Shown here piece after piece: positions 1 to 11,221 of a stretch of DNA of 64,000 nucleotides. Under the pieces are notes generated by a model. That model was not told where the DNA came from and did no database searches. It saw nothing but the letters and a program-made list of their open reading frames with translations. The stretch comes from Flabesymbios commensalis (taxonomy: Eukaryota > Annelida > Polychaeta > Terebellida > Flabelligeridae): positions 84,712,857 through 84,776,856 of the forward strand of contig OZ024912.1 of NCBI GenBank assembly GCA_964017125.1, written 5' to 3'. The first letter of the stretch is position 1; each line of letters starts with the position of its first letter. The position numbers were made by a program, and so were the translations under genes.

Positions 1-1075
1 ATCATGATCATTGTAGCCTACATGGTTTATCGTTACCATAATAAATATAGCACAAAATGATTATTGTACATTGTTACCATGGGAAATTTAGCTCAAAGTG
101 ATTATTGTACATTGTTAACATGAGAAATTTAACACAAAGTGATTATTGTACATTGTTACCATGAGAAATTTAGCACAAAGTGATTACTGTATATTGTTAG
201 CATGATAGATTTAGCACAAAGTGATTATTGTACATTGTTATCATGATAGATTTAGCACAAAGTGATTACTGTTCATTGTTATCATGAGAAATTTAGCACA
301 AAGTGATTATTGTACACTGTTACCATGAGAAATTTAGCACAAAGTGATAATTGTACACTGTTACCATGAGAAATTTAGCACAAAGTGATTACTGTATATT
401 GTTAGCATGATAGATTTAGCACAAAGTGATTATTGTACATTGTTATCATGATAGATTTAGCACAAAGTGATTATTGTACATTGTTATCATGATAGATTTA
501 GCACAAAGTGATTATTGTACATTGTTATCATGATAGATTTAGCACAAAGTGATTATTGTACATTGTTATCATGATAGATTTATCACAAAGAGATTATTGT
601 ACATTGTTATCATGATAGATTTAGCACAAAGTGATTATTGTACATTGTTATCATGATAGATTTAGCACAAAGTGATTATTGTACATTGTTATCATGAGAA
701 ATTTAGCACAAAGTGATTATTGTACACTGTTATCATGAGAAATTTAGCTCAAAGTGAATATTGTACATTGTTATCATGATAGATTTGGCGCAAAATGATT
801 GTTGGAGAATTTTACAATGAAAGATTTAGCACACAGTGATTTTTGTAGAGTGTTACCATGATAGATTTAACACAAAGTGATATGTTTAGGTATGGTACAT
901 GTAGTGATTATTGTGAAATGTTTCATTTGGTACAACATAATTGCTGTACTATGCTACTTTGATAGATTTAGCACAAAATGATTGTCGAAGAAGTTACCAT
1001 GATAGGTTTAGCACAATGTGAATGTTGTAGAATTTTACCGTGCAAGATTTAGCACAAAATGATTGTTGTAGAATA
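1..1075. repeat. 41-bp minisatellite with decayed distal edge
   Basis: Tandem units of 41 bp (core 'tttagcacaaagtgattatt', then 'gtacattgttatcatgatag') run from the window edge to about 880, roughly 21 copies, and probably continue to the left. From 880 to about 1075 the same words recur with many substitutions and irregular spacing, so the array edge is old. No gene is seen here. Confidence 0.93.
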
Positions 1076-1218
1076 TTACCAAGGTATGTTAAGTGCGAAA
1101 TGATCGTTGTATAATGTTACGACGGTGAACCCCCACCGGGGGGCACCCCCACCCCCACCTTGGTATTTTTCAATGCAACATTGAGAATGTAGACTTTCAA
1201 ACAGCAATGGGTGTCCTA

Positions 1219-1565
1219 CCTGTGTTAACTGCCCAGCAAACACAATACATTGAGCCAATGCTGGGTTAATGTTGGGACAGACCGTAGGCCAAAATTGGCT
1301 GAATGTACAGTGATTGCAGGACGGTCAAAAACTTAAAGATTCATACAGCTTTGAAATGCCATGTGTGGGACGGTCAAGTGTATGCCTACATTAGCCTATA
1401 GAGTACACTTTGCCAGCATTAATATCAGCGACTGAACTGATTACAAGATACTACTCCAACGAGAAATTGGCTCAATGCTGTTTTAATGTTAGACCAATGT
1501 CTGCGACGTTGGCCGACATTAAACCAACATTTGGTGAGTGTGTCGTGTTGACTAAGAAAGCTCTT
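1219..1565. mobile_element. MITE-like palindromic element pieces ('ttggcccaac' family)
   Basis: The left piece (1225-1305) has 'cccagcaaacacaat' and 'caatgctgggttaatgttgg'. The right piece (1430-1560) has 'gacgttggccgacattaaac' and ends in 'gtgtgtcgtgttgac'. The same words in the same order occur in the more complete copies at 6037-6133 and 19252-19370. I read this as a diverged or interrupted copy of a non-autonomous palindromic DNA element. The short open frames across it carry no recognisable domain. Confidence 0.45.
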
Positions 1566-2180
1566 ACTATCAATATGCTGGAGGTCAACTGTTTCCAGTC
1601 CCTCACGGTAACACAATCTTTTTTGTCACAACACAAAACCCACATGAGAGAAATGGTGAATTATTTCCTCTTAGATGTTGCTCAAGTATATTATTGACTT
1701 GGGAACTTGCTCTTAATGTGGCGATGGGTATGAAGCGCATATAGTATTATTATCTTGGCTGATAACTGTGGATGTGGGGTAATATGTCATTGTGGAATGT
1801 CCAGGGGCCACTGTTGCATTCTGGGGACCACATTGTCCCGTGTATTTTGACACCTTTAAACCCCTCCCATTACCCTGAATGTTACTCCTGTTACATATAC
1901 ATTATCACTCACCAGCAGAGAGCAATGAGGTGTTCTCTGTTCATTTGTTGATATGTTTTTTATTCCTCTTCCTATGGTGATTTCAAAGCTATGTAGATCA
2001 ACCAGTAGTTAGCTGTGCTGATATTTTGACAGCTTCAGACTGTTGTATTCAGGCCACACACACAGGTTGTCAGGTGACACAGTGTGTACACGCAGTGTGC
2101 ACACTCGCTATACAATCTGCCTCAGTGTATGCTCTATGACGTGTAGGCCCCGCACTTATCATATATACTAGTACTACAAG
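1566..2180. other. Unassigned intergenic sequence
   Basis: Single-copy-looking AT-rich DNA with no open frame of note, no tandem repeat and no recognised element. Confidence 0.5.
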
Positions 2181-2184
2181 ACTA

Positions 2185-2400
2185 TTATTTATTTATTTGG
2201 CGAACACAATGCCGACCGTCCAGCCAGTACGCCACCTACATCTAATGCCCATTGAAAGCTGGCCCATCATCAGCGACGTTGGACCCGCTTTAGGCTAAAC
2301 CTTCATTGCTTGAAGGTGGCGTGATTGCTGGGAAAAATACAAGGCTGGCTTAACGCTGGCCACGGTGGCCACAATCGAAACACCACTGTTTCGTATTTAC
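2185..2400. mobile_element. Diverged MITE-like element ('gacgttgg' family)
   Basis: The stretch contains 'cagcgacgttggacccgctt', 'attgctgggaaaa' and 'gctggcttaacgctggcc', in the order seen in the palindromic MITEs elsewhere in the window. The ends are not clear. Bases 2400-2805 beyond it hold nothing I recognise. Confidence 0.35.
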
Positions 2401-2805
2401 TGGTAACAGTCGACAACTGTAAACACAAGCCAGTCTACAGGGCAGATCCAGAAATGTGAAGAGGTCCGATGGGATATTGGTAGGACTGTGGTCGGAAATT
2501 AAAAAAGTTAGATTTGAAGCAATAATTTTATTTAGGTATCTCCTTATCTAATAAGGTTTGAGGTACGAGTCACGAGTGTCAGATACTTGCATAATTCAGA
2601 ATTATGTTCAGGCAATTAGGCCTACTTTATTCAAATCCGGGTCAGGTCCGTGTATCCACGGACACTTCCCATATAGGCTAAATATTTGTGGAAGTTTTTT
2701 AACTCATTTCATTCTCAAAGTATAGGCCTATTTCTATCCACGGATATTAAATTTGAGGTTGTTTTTTTAACTTGATCAATTCCGTAGATGCAATTTCCTC
2801 CGTAG

Positions 2806-3484
2806 ATGCAATTTTCTCTTAGAGGGTGTCTCCACAGTGTCAGATTCACAGATCCACAAGTCGCATTTCTGGGGATTAGAGGGAGCCTCCACAGTGTCAG
2901 AATCACAGATCCACATTTTGCTCTGGGGATTAGAGGGTGCCTCCACAGTGTCAGAATCACGGATCCACATGTCGCTCTTCTGGGAATTAGAGGGTGTCTC
3001 CACAGTGTCAGAATCACAGATCCACATGTCGCTCTGGGGATTAGAGGGTGCCTTCACAGTGTCAGAATCACAGATCCACATGTCGCTCTTCTGGGGATTA
3101 GAGGGTGCCTCCACAGTGTCAGAATCACGGATCCACATGTCGCTCTTCTGGGGATTAGAGGGTGCCTCCACAGTGTCAGAATCACGGATCCACATGTCGC
3201 TCTGGGGATTAGAGGGTGCCTTCACAGTGTCAGAATCACGGATCTACATGTCGCTCTTCTGGGGATTAGAGGGTGCCTTCACAGGTCAGAATCACGGATC
3301 CACATGTCGCTCTGGGGATTAGAGGGTGCCTTCACAGTGTCAGAATCACGGATCTACATGTCGCTCTTCTGGGGATTAGAGGGTGCCTTCACAGTGTCAG
3401 AATCACGGATCTACATGTCGCTCTTCTGGGGATTAGAGGGTGCCTTCACAGGTCAGAATCACGGATCTACATGTCGCTTTTCTA
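2806..3484. repeat. 57/54-bp minisatellite
   Basis: About 12 units of 57 bp, with 54-bp variants that lack a 'tct' and others that lack 'tgt' in 'cagtgtcag'. The core is 'attagagggtgcctccacag' followed by 'tgtcagaatcacggatccac'. Most length changes are multiples of three, which keeps several frames open on both strands. The peptides are pure repeat with no domain, so I do not call a gene. Confidence 0.93.
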
Positions 3485-3559
3485 GTGCAGTAAAAGTAGT
3501 GGTTCAACCTGGAATAAATTAACAGAGGTATTTTTTTGTTTTTATGTCTCAGGGGGGCC

Positions 3560-4560
3560 TGCTGAACAAATTCTGAGCAGCAACCACATAACAACCATTT
3601 TGATCATTTGTTAATTAGCATAATTATCTTTATTTGCATAAATTATCAGGAAAAAACTTCTATAACTTAAAAACGGCAATAATTAAAAAAAAAGTTATTT
3701 TTGTGTCTACACCCATGTTTCCTTCCCAGTATAATTCGAATAAGTCAGTATTGAATACTCTAGACCTTTCCGATTAGCATAAATTAGCATACATTTGCAT
3801 AAATAATCGTTAAATTAAATCATTGAAATCCGTGAAAGTTATTTTAGATACCCTGGAACCGTCTGCATAAATAAGCATTTTTATCATATGGTAATTAGCC
3901 AAATTTGCACAATTAATCATGAAAAAACAACTTGAAAATGCCCTTACTTTTGAAATAATCAGTTAAGAAAGTTATTTTGTGTATCTACACCCATGTTTTC
4001 CACCCCTTAGAATTCGAATAAGACGGTGTTGGATACTACAGACCTCTCTAATTAGCATAAATTACCATACATTTGCATAGCTAATCATACAATTGCTAAA
4101 AAATTGATAATTTATCGAATAGTTCACTTCAAATATTGATTTTGTTGTCTGGTCTATATATTTCTCACCCGCTTAATTTCTGCAAGTAAATTTTGAATAC
4201 CCTGTATTGAATACTCCAGACCATTCTAATTGTCATAAATTTGCATAAATTTGCATAATTAATCGTTAAATAGCTAAAACAAATCGATAATTTATCAAAT
4301 AAATTACTTCATTTGATCCACGTTCTCTTGGGAAGGTTTATAAGCCTACAACCATATATATATTTCATACCTCTCAGATTGTTTAAGTTCATGATGAACT
4401 TCACTGGGTATTTTAATCTTATATGGCTTATACTGAGCAAATTCTGAGCAGTTGGCTCCTTGCATCAATATGACCATATGCTAATTTGCACATTTCGCCT
4501 AATTTGCATAATTAATTAGGAAGAACTTGAAAGTGCTGTAACTTTCAAAATTATAAGCAC
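3560..4560. repeat. Diverged AT-rich tandem family with 'taattagcataaat' words
   Basis: Phrases such as 'attagcataaattagcata', 'catttgcataaataatcg' and 'aattctgagcag' recur at about 3570, 3765, 4045, 4220 and 4440, with spacings of very roughly 180-290 bases. It is an old, strongly diverged tandem or clustered dispersed repeat. No gene is supported. Confidence 0.6.
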
Positions 4561-4569
4561 CATGTTCGT

Positions 4570-4660
4570 TGTGAATGAGTGAATGTTTTTATTGCCACCA
4601 ACATGAAGATATATTTCACATTATAATTATAGCAAGAATATATAAGTAAATAGTACAATC
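4570..4660. repeat. Dispersed repeat copy with 'tttattgcc' core
   Basis: 'gaatgtttttattgccacca' followed by 'agatatatttcacattataa' and 'agcaagaatatata' is matched in the same order at 60777-60850. On the other strand the core reads 'ggcaataaaaacattcac', like the 3' end of a polyadenylated retroelement. The family is not identified. Confidence 0.4.
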
Positions 4661-4897
4661 GTAGAAGTATCACACACAATAAAGGATAATCACACATGTA
4701 CATGTTGTATAAACATATATATTACCTATAGAGATGTGAATGATACTAATATAATTATCATCTCAAAGTAAATAAAATTTACAGATTTTCCGAAAATAAG
4801 GCACAGAAATATAACAGAAAAAGAAAGTCTTAAACCTCCTTGTTTTGTTAGATTATTCGTAAAATAATAAATTGCTTTGAAGGAATTGTTATGTATT

Positions 4898-5164
4898 TTA
4901 ACCCTTTCAAGACTGAATGTACCATTGTCATCTTCATCCACTACAAGCCGCGAATTACTGTCGAAATTCTCGACTTGTAGTGGATGGAACATGATAAATT
5001 TTGCTGTGGTTTAAAAATAAAAGAAAATTGCTATGTATTAGTAAAACAGTTTCATGAAAATTTTCGTTCTAAAACCCTTGGTTGTATAAGAATGAAGTAT
5101 GTTTTCAGGGATGTAATATGATGCTTTAATCATGTTAATGCATCGTGAGAACTTAAAGGGTTAA
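4898..5164. mobile_element. TTAA-flanked foldback element, family C
   Basis: The element of about 259 bp is flanked by TTAA at 4898-4901 and 5161-5164. It begins 'ccctttcaag' and ends 'cttaaaggg', so the termini are inverted repeats starting CCCTTT. Inside is a hairpin with 13-bp perfect arms ('catccactacaag' at 4935-4947 and 'cttgtagtggatg' at 4974-4986). TTAA targets and CCY termini are typical of piggyBac-type transposons; assigning this short element there is an inference. There is no coding capacity. Confidence 0.55.
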
Positions 5165-5470
5165 GTAGATTTTATGAATTTGTGCATATGAGTAAATATA
5201 ATAGGTGATGACGGCCTATTTATTGAATGTGTGAATACACAGACAAAACACACTTCGGAAATTGCTTGACGAACGGGGAAATTTCGTAATACTAACGTGT
5301 CTAAATGGTGATTACCTTACCATTTTGGATACTATCTTGTCCCTTCTCTAGAGACAATATTACTTTTAGTAGCAGATTACATGCGTTAGTGCACGGTTTA
5401 TTATCAGATTATAGCGTCGTGTGACGTAGATTAACGCCTCAGGTGTGATTATTGTATGATTAGTGTTAAG
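5165..5470. other. Unassigned intergenic sequence
   Basis: No repeat, gene or regulatory structure was recognised in this stretch. Confidence 0.5.
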
Positions 5471-5870
5471 GCGAGGTTCATGATAATCAGTCAGATAATG
5501 GTCTCCAGATAGACAGTCTCCATATGAAGGCAATCAGTCACATAGGCAACATGTTAAAGTGTGTGTGTGATAATCAGTCTGATAATGGCCGTCAGACAGT
5601 CTCTGGAAGACAATCAGTCACACAGACAACANNNNNNNNNNNNNNNNNNNNNNNNNNNNNNNNNNNNNNNNNNNNNNNNNNNNNNNNNNNNNNNNNNNNN
5701 NNNNNNNNNNNNNNNNNNNNNNNNNNNNNNNNNNNNNNNNNNNNNNNNNNNNNNNNNNNNNNNNNNNNNNNNNNNNNNNNNNNNNNNNNNNNNNNNNNNN
5801 NNNNNNNNNNNNNNNNNNNNNNNNNNNNNNNAGTCACACAGACAACATATGTCTCAGCCTGCAGCTGGTG
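5471..5870. repeat. Tandem repeat around an assembly gap (about 95-bp unit)
   Basis: 'gataatcagtcagataatgg' at about 5481 and 'gataatcagtctgataatgg' at about 5570 are each followed by 'cagacagtctc'-like and 'caatcagtcaca...ggcaac' phrases. The sequence resumes after the gap with 'agtcacacagacaacatatg'. At least two units flank the gap, so the gap probably hides more of the array. Confidence 0.65.
5632..5831. other. Assembly gap, 200 N
   Basis: Exactly 200 undetermined bases, a conventional placeholder length, inside a tandem repeat. The true size is unknown. Confidence 0.99.
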
Positions 5871-6035
5871 AGGCTTATTATCAGATAATGCTAGGTTCAG
5901 TGCCTTGTGAGCCTGACCTCCCCCTCTCACACCACGTGATCTGAGCAGTACCAAGGGGAATCCCCAGCCGCGTCAGGCTAAGACGGTGATTAAAAGACGA
6001 CCACCTCCGCTGAATAATAGAAAGCTGATTGATTA

Positions 6036-6133
6036 TTAACCCATTAAAAACGACACCCAATGTTGGCCCACCGTCTACGACGTTGGCCCAACATTGGTTA
6101 AACAATGGGTAGATGTGTCGTGTTTCCTGGGAA
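6036..6133. mobile_element. Palindromic MITE ('ttggcccaac' family)
   Basis: Inverted halves 'acgacacccaatgttggccc' and 'gttggcccaacattggttaa', with 'gtagatgtgtcgtgtttcct' closing the right side, surround a 'cgtctacgacg' centre. It is a nearly complete foldback element of about 100 bp. Flanking duplication is not clear. Bases 6134-6756 beyond it hold no gene or repeat I recognise. Confidence 0.55.
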
Positions 6134-6756
6134 GCGAGTGTCAAATTACCGCCTTATGCGCATGCGCAGAGAAAAGACAACGCCCACAGATATGAGGACT
6201 TATGTGGCTTATTCTATCACGAAATGCAAGGTTATTATTTTGAACAATCAGCTGATTTCGCCATGTGGTTGGACAGTGGTATAATAATTGGCAAGGTACG
6301 ACACTTGGTCGACTTATTGCACATCTATTAATCAGTGGATGATATGTCTAATCTGAAAACACATGACCAGGTGTGGTTTTATTTGTGTTTTATTTATCAA
6401 ATATTTGGCTAGAAGAGATAGAAGCCTGGCTTAATGCTGGACCACGACCTGCGAAAAAAACACTTTTTTGATGATTGTTGTGTGCCATTGTTTTTTTTTC
6501 AGGATCGTGTGGCTGATATATATGTATCGCCTTCTTGGTGAATGTAGTACAATATTGATTTTGACGGTTCACCTAATTATTATGTTGACCGGAATGTTAT
6601 TATAATTATGACTATTGTGATTAACTTTTGCCAAGCACACAATACTGGATTATAATCGGTGGCTTCCACTTTGATTAGCTTTATTACTGCAACTTCATTA
6701 TAATGACGCGTAAGTCAACAAAAACTTCCTTTTGTCAGGTGTTTGTCAATAAATAT

Positions 6757-8362
6757 CTATGTATATACGGTGCTAGCAGCATAAGGGTTAATGGTAAACC
6801 GCAGTAGGCTATATTTACGGTCCCAGCAGCACAAGGGGTTAATAGTAAACCGTATATATACGGTCCTAGTAGCACAATGGGTTAACACGTATACATACGG
6901 CTCTAGCAGCACAAGGGTTAACACGTATATATATGGTCCTAGCAGCACAAGGGTTAACACGTAAATATACGGCCCTAGCAGCACAAGGGCTAACACGTAT
7001 ATATACGGCCCTAGCAGCACAAGGGTTAACACGTATATATACGGCCCTAGCAGCACAAGGGTTAACACGTATATATACGGCCCTAGCAGCACAAGGGTTA
7101 ACACGTATATATACGGTCCTAGCAGCACAAGGGTTAACACGTATACATACGGCTCTAGCAGCACAAGGGTTAACACGTATATATACGGCCCTAGCAGCAC
7201 AAGGGCTAACACGTATATATACGGTCATAGCAGCACAAGGGTTAGCACGTATACATACGGCTCTAGCAGCACAAGGGTTAACACGTATATATACGGCCCT
7301 AGCAGCACAAGGGTTAACACGTATATATACGGTCCTAGCAGCACAAGGGTTAACACGTATATATTCGGCTCTAGCAGCACAGGGGTTAACACGTATATAT
7401 ACGGCCCTAGCAGCACAAGGGTTAACACGTATATATACGGCCCTAGCAGCACAAGGGTTAACACGTATATATACGGTCCTAGCAGCACAAGGGTTAACAC
7501 GTATACATACGGCTCTAGCAGCACAAGGGTTAACACGTATATATACGGCCCTAGCAGCACAAGGGTTAACACGTATATATACGGCCCTAGCAGCACAAGG
7601 GTTAACACGCATATATACGGCCCTAGCAGCACAAGGGTTAACACGTATATATACGGCTCTAGCAGCACAGGGGCTAACACGTATATATACGGCTCTAGCA
7701 GCAGAGGGGTTAACACGTATATATACGGCCCTAGCAGCACAAGGGTTAACACGTATATATACGGCTCTAGCAGCACAGGGGTTAACACGTATATATACGG
7801 CTCTAGCAGCAGAGGGGTTAACACGTCAATATACGGCTCTAGCAGCACAAGGGTTAACACGCATATATACGGCCCTAGCAGCACAAGGGTTAACACGTAT
7901 ATATACGGCTCTAGCAGCACAGGGGTTAACACGTATATATACGGCTCTAGCAGCACAGGGGTTAACACGCATATATACGGCCCTAGCAGCACAAGGGTTA
8001 ACACGTATATATACGGCCCTAGCAGCACAAGGGTTAACACGCATATATACGGCCCTAGCAGCACAAGGGTTAACACGTAAATATACGGCTCTAGCAGCAC
8101 AGGGGTTAACACGTATATATACGGCCCTAGCAGCACAAGGGTTAACACGCATATATACGGCCCTAGCAGCACAAGGGTTAACACGTATATATACGGCCCT
8201 AGCAGCACAAGGGTTAACACGTATATATACGGCTCTAGCAGCACAAGGGTTAACACGTATACATATGGTCCTAGCAGCACAAGGGTTAACACGTATATAT
8301 ACGGCTCTAGCAGCACAAGGGTTAACACGTATACATACGGCCCTAGCAGCACAAGGGTTAAT
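6757..8362. repeat. 36-bp minisatellite, about 43 copies
   Basis: The unit is 'gttaacacgtatatatacgg' followed by 'ccctagcagcacaagg', 36 bp. Both strands stay open for hundreds of codons because 36 is a multiple of three. The implied peptides are twelve-residue repeats with no domain. Each unit contains the perfect 12-base palindrome 'cgtatatatacg'. Left-edge units (6757-6900) are more diverged than the interior. Confidence 0.96.
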
Positions 8363-8860
8363 GGCGGTAAATTCACAGTTTGAATCAGAGAATTAATGAA
8401 GCTTCTGTTTTGCTGGTAATCGACAGTTTAGCCAGTCATGTCACGTGGTTTGTGTCTGTAATATACCATGTCAGCAACGAATACCAAAAAAAAACACGAC
8501 AAGGAAGATTAAATACAATAACTGTCTTTGTCTTTTTAAGTTTGCAGTCACCTCCTATTATGATGATATATCTTTACTGTCATAACATGTTCGTTTAATA
8601 ATTAAACCACTCAGTTGTATAATATGAATTTTCACTGACGCGACTCACAATTTCAAGTGAGTGAAAATTATTCAGATTTGACAAAAAGAAGGTCAACGAA
8701 TTTGAAATCTTGCTAATTGACCACGTTTATGTTTATCATATGTTTGAAAGCTTGTTTTTTTGTGTTAATAAATTTTTTAATATATATATTATGGTGGAAG
8801 GCGCAATAGGGTTAAAGACAATGCCCATTCCAAAGCCTGTTTAATTATAAGTATATATAC
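8363..8860. repeat. Intergenic DNA with a partial foldback element (family A)
   Basis: At 8622-8683 'aattttcact', 'cacaatttcaagtgagtg' and 'aaaattattcagatttgac' match one arm and the outer flank of the family-A hairpin at 56380-56460, so this is a truncated copy. The rest is AT-rich sequence without a gene. Confidence 0.45.
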
Positions 8861-8861
8861 C

Positions 8862-8901
8862 AACGCCACCTGGTGAATATATATATTCACCAGGTGGCGT
8901 T
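8862..8901. repeat. Perfect 40-bp palindrome
   Basis: The 20-base arm 'aacgccacctggtgaatata' is followed directly by its exact reverse complement, with no spacer. Part of the arm, 'ttcaccaggtggc', recurs at 16730-16742. Confidence 0.95.
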
Positions 8902-9534
8902 CATCCCAATCAGCTCGATTTCACGCACTTCACAACTTTAATTTTTTATTTTCTATTTGAATCAGTTCACTGCATTTATGTTTGGATACTCTTGTTTGAA
9001 TAGCTCAAATGTATATTGATACACTGATGTTCACTACAAACATACGCGCCTGCAGGAATTTGGTCTATGATACGCAGACATGAGGCCGAGGGAGGGGGGG
9101 GGGGGAGGTTGACCACAATTTGAGGTAAAAAATCCAAACAAACAATGGATACATGATATGTACAATTTATTTATAATGTATATCACTTTATTTATAATTT
9201 TGTAAATGGTATAATTTTATTAATGATTAATCATCCTTTATACATATATTTCTTATAGTTGTCTTGAGATTATCTTAAAATTAATCTTGTTTTGAGATTT
9301 GCTCCAAGCGAGTGTGAAAGGCGTAGAAGCCTAAAGATTGAGCCCTTGTAGTAGTGACATTATTTCACAAGTTTACACCCTTTGTCTCTCGTGGATATTT
9401 CTTAGTAGATTAAATGGTTTGATTATACATTGGATGAAAACAAACAAAAAATAAACACGCCAAAAATTTCAATAACTAAAACACTAAAAATAGTGAATAA
9501 AGTGAATAAACCGTTTAAAGTAAAAATGAATGAA
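8902..9534. other. Unassigned AT-rich intergenic sequence
   Basis: Contains a G homopolymer run near 9094-9107 and several TATA-rich stretches. No gene or repeat family was recognised. Confidence 0.5.
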
Positions 9535-9675
9535 TGGGGTTTTAGTGGCCAAAGTGGGCCAAGACAACCTCCTGAAAAATGACATACATTGTAACATCCA
9601 GGATTCGAAATACGTACTCTGGCGGTCTGAGGCCGAACACGCTACCTTTTAGTCAAGTTGGCTCCCCACAATATT
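9535..9675 (-). mobile_element. Diverged SINE fragment
   Basis: Reading the minus strand, the fragment covers the second tRNA-like half and the 3' part of the dimeric SINE: 'aacctcctga', 'caggattcgaaat', 'ctggcggtctgaggccgaac' and 'ggctccccacaatatt' follow in order. The first tRNA-like half is absent and substitutions are many, so this is an old copy. Confidence 0.75.
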
Positions 9676-10086
9676 GAATAATTATGATCAAGTGAATAAA
9701 CATGATAGAATGAATAAAGTGAATAAGTGAGGTTAATAAAGAGATGAAAGTAGATCATTATTTTTTTTAAATAATTTAACCGCAATAATTAAGAGGGATA
9801 TCTATAATTTATATTGCATATAACAGCGATGCAACTAAACTTAAAGTTTGCTACAATAAAGTAAAGTAGAAATAAGTGCTTATGCTAAATTGTTCAAGCG
9901 TGTTCAATGAAGCAGCGAATGTATTTACTTTAATTGTGTTAACGGCATGCGTGTGGCATAAATTGCTCCCGGGGAATCGCTCCAATAATGAGGTGTGATT
10001 ATGACCGAGATAAACCCTAGCACCCATAGTGTGCTGGGTGTGATTAAGGCGTCGAGCTCATTGTTTCTAAGTTAATTTATCCAGGA
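9676..10086. other. Unassigned AT-rich intergenic sequence
   Basis: Repeated 'agtgaataaa' words near 9500-9735 suggest a weak short repeat at the left edge. Nothing else was recognised. Confidence 0.45.
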
Positions 10087-10135
10087 AAGAGGAAACGAGT
10101 ACGGTTGTAGTACAAATACGTTCTCGTTTCCTCTT
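10087..10135. repeat. Inverted repeat with 13-bp arms
   Basis: 'aagaggaaacgag' (10087-10099) pairs with 'ctcgtttcctctt' (10123-10135) around a 23-base spacer. The right arm overlaps the target-site duplication of the adjacent SINE. Confidence 0.8.
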
Positions 10136-10141
10136 CGAGTT

Positions 10142-10454
10142 GGGCGGGGGCCCTAGGGTGGTGGTTAGCACCGCTGCCTTTCACGCCAGAGTTCGGGGTT
10201 CGGTTCCCGGTCACGGTTGTTTGAAAGAAACAAACAAAATTCTTCCCCATCCACGTGTGAAAGTCAGTATCGTGGGGAGCTTCCGTGAATGAGAGGTAGC
10301 GTGCTCGGCCTCAGACCGCCAGGGCTCGAATTTCGAATCCTGTGTCTGAAGGAGAGTGTCATCTCAATCATCTCACCATCCTCAGGAGGTTCTCCTGGCC
10401 CAGTTTAGCCTATATGTGCACAAAGGTGGCCTAAAGCCCGATTCATTTCATTTA
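10142..10454 (+). mobile_element. Full-length dimeric tRNA-derived SINE, copy 1
   Basis: The 313-bp element is flanked by a 15-base target-site duplication with one mismatch (10127-10141 and 10455-10469). The first half resembles a tRNA-Glu-like gene: A-box region 'gtggttagcaccgc' and B-box 'ggttcggttcccgg'. The second half has a Ser/Leu-like A box ('tgaatgagaggtagcgtg') and B box 'ttcgaatcc'. The tail is 'cccgattcatttcattta' in place of plain poly-A. Both tRNA-like segments would provide internal RNA polymerase III promoters. Movement by a partner LINE is inferred from the duplication and tail. Confidence 0.88.
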
Positions 10455-10735
10455 TTTCCTGTTCGAGTTATCAGAATGGTCACTTTACCAAGACGTTTTA
10501 CAGATGTGTTTGAAAAAACCCCGCTCGGATTCATAAAAACATCACGTAATAAATAGGTTTTAGTGTGTTTGGGTGGAGTGGCATGCTCGATTCATCAGAA
10601 TGGTCACAGTACAAGAATATTTTACGGACGTGTTAGAAAAAACCCCGCTCAGATGCATAAAAACATCACGTTATAAAGACGTTTTAATGATGTTTAGCAT
10701 GTTCAGGTGATGCACTCGTTTCCTGTTTGATTTAT
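10455..10735. repeat. Two-copy tandem repeat of about 135 bp
   Basis: 'tcagaatggtcac', 'gttagaaaaaaccccgctc' and 'cataaaaacatcacgt' occur twice in the same order (about 10470-10540 and 10597-10672). The region from 10736 to 11220 has no recognised feature. Confidence 0.7.
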
Positions 10736-11221
10736 CATGTTTATCAGTGGCCAGAAAGTGAACTTTCGAACTAGATGTATACCACCCTAGCCCCTCAGCA
10801 GCCCAGCACCCTGTTGACGAACCTGCTTTTGCCTCGATTATGACACATGGTCACGCTAAGGATGTGTGCGCCTCTGAGCTCGGTCCGCCAAGGATATAGG
10901 CGCTACAGAAGTTTTATTGATTGATCGATTGATACCCGAATAAGATAATTTATCACTCGTTTCTGATGACACCAGGAATAAGTGTATAGGTCAAATATTC
11001 AGTTAGAAGCAATTCAATCGAGTGGCTGTCAAAATGAACTAAACAAAGTTGGAATTGTATGTGCTTATGTATATATTTCTACTTGTGATTATCGTACATA
11101 TGTAAAACGATCTCACACCTGAGTGTAAATTATTATATTGAAAAATTGTGTTTATAATAATAAATATAATATTACAAAATATATCACATATAAGTCTTGC
11201 ATAGGTATCAGTTAATCGCAG

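Noticed and set aside
2776-3522. Open frames of 149-238 codons on both strands
   Set aside because: They are produced by the 57/54-bp array. No start context or domain.
6866-8396. Open frames of 248-487 codons on both strands
   Set aside because: They are produced by the 36-bp array, a multiple of three without stops. The peptides are pure repeats.
10142-10210. Functional tRNA gene
   Set aside because: A and B boxes are present, but the sequence is the head of a repeated SINE with target duplications and no proper acceptor stem.
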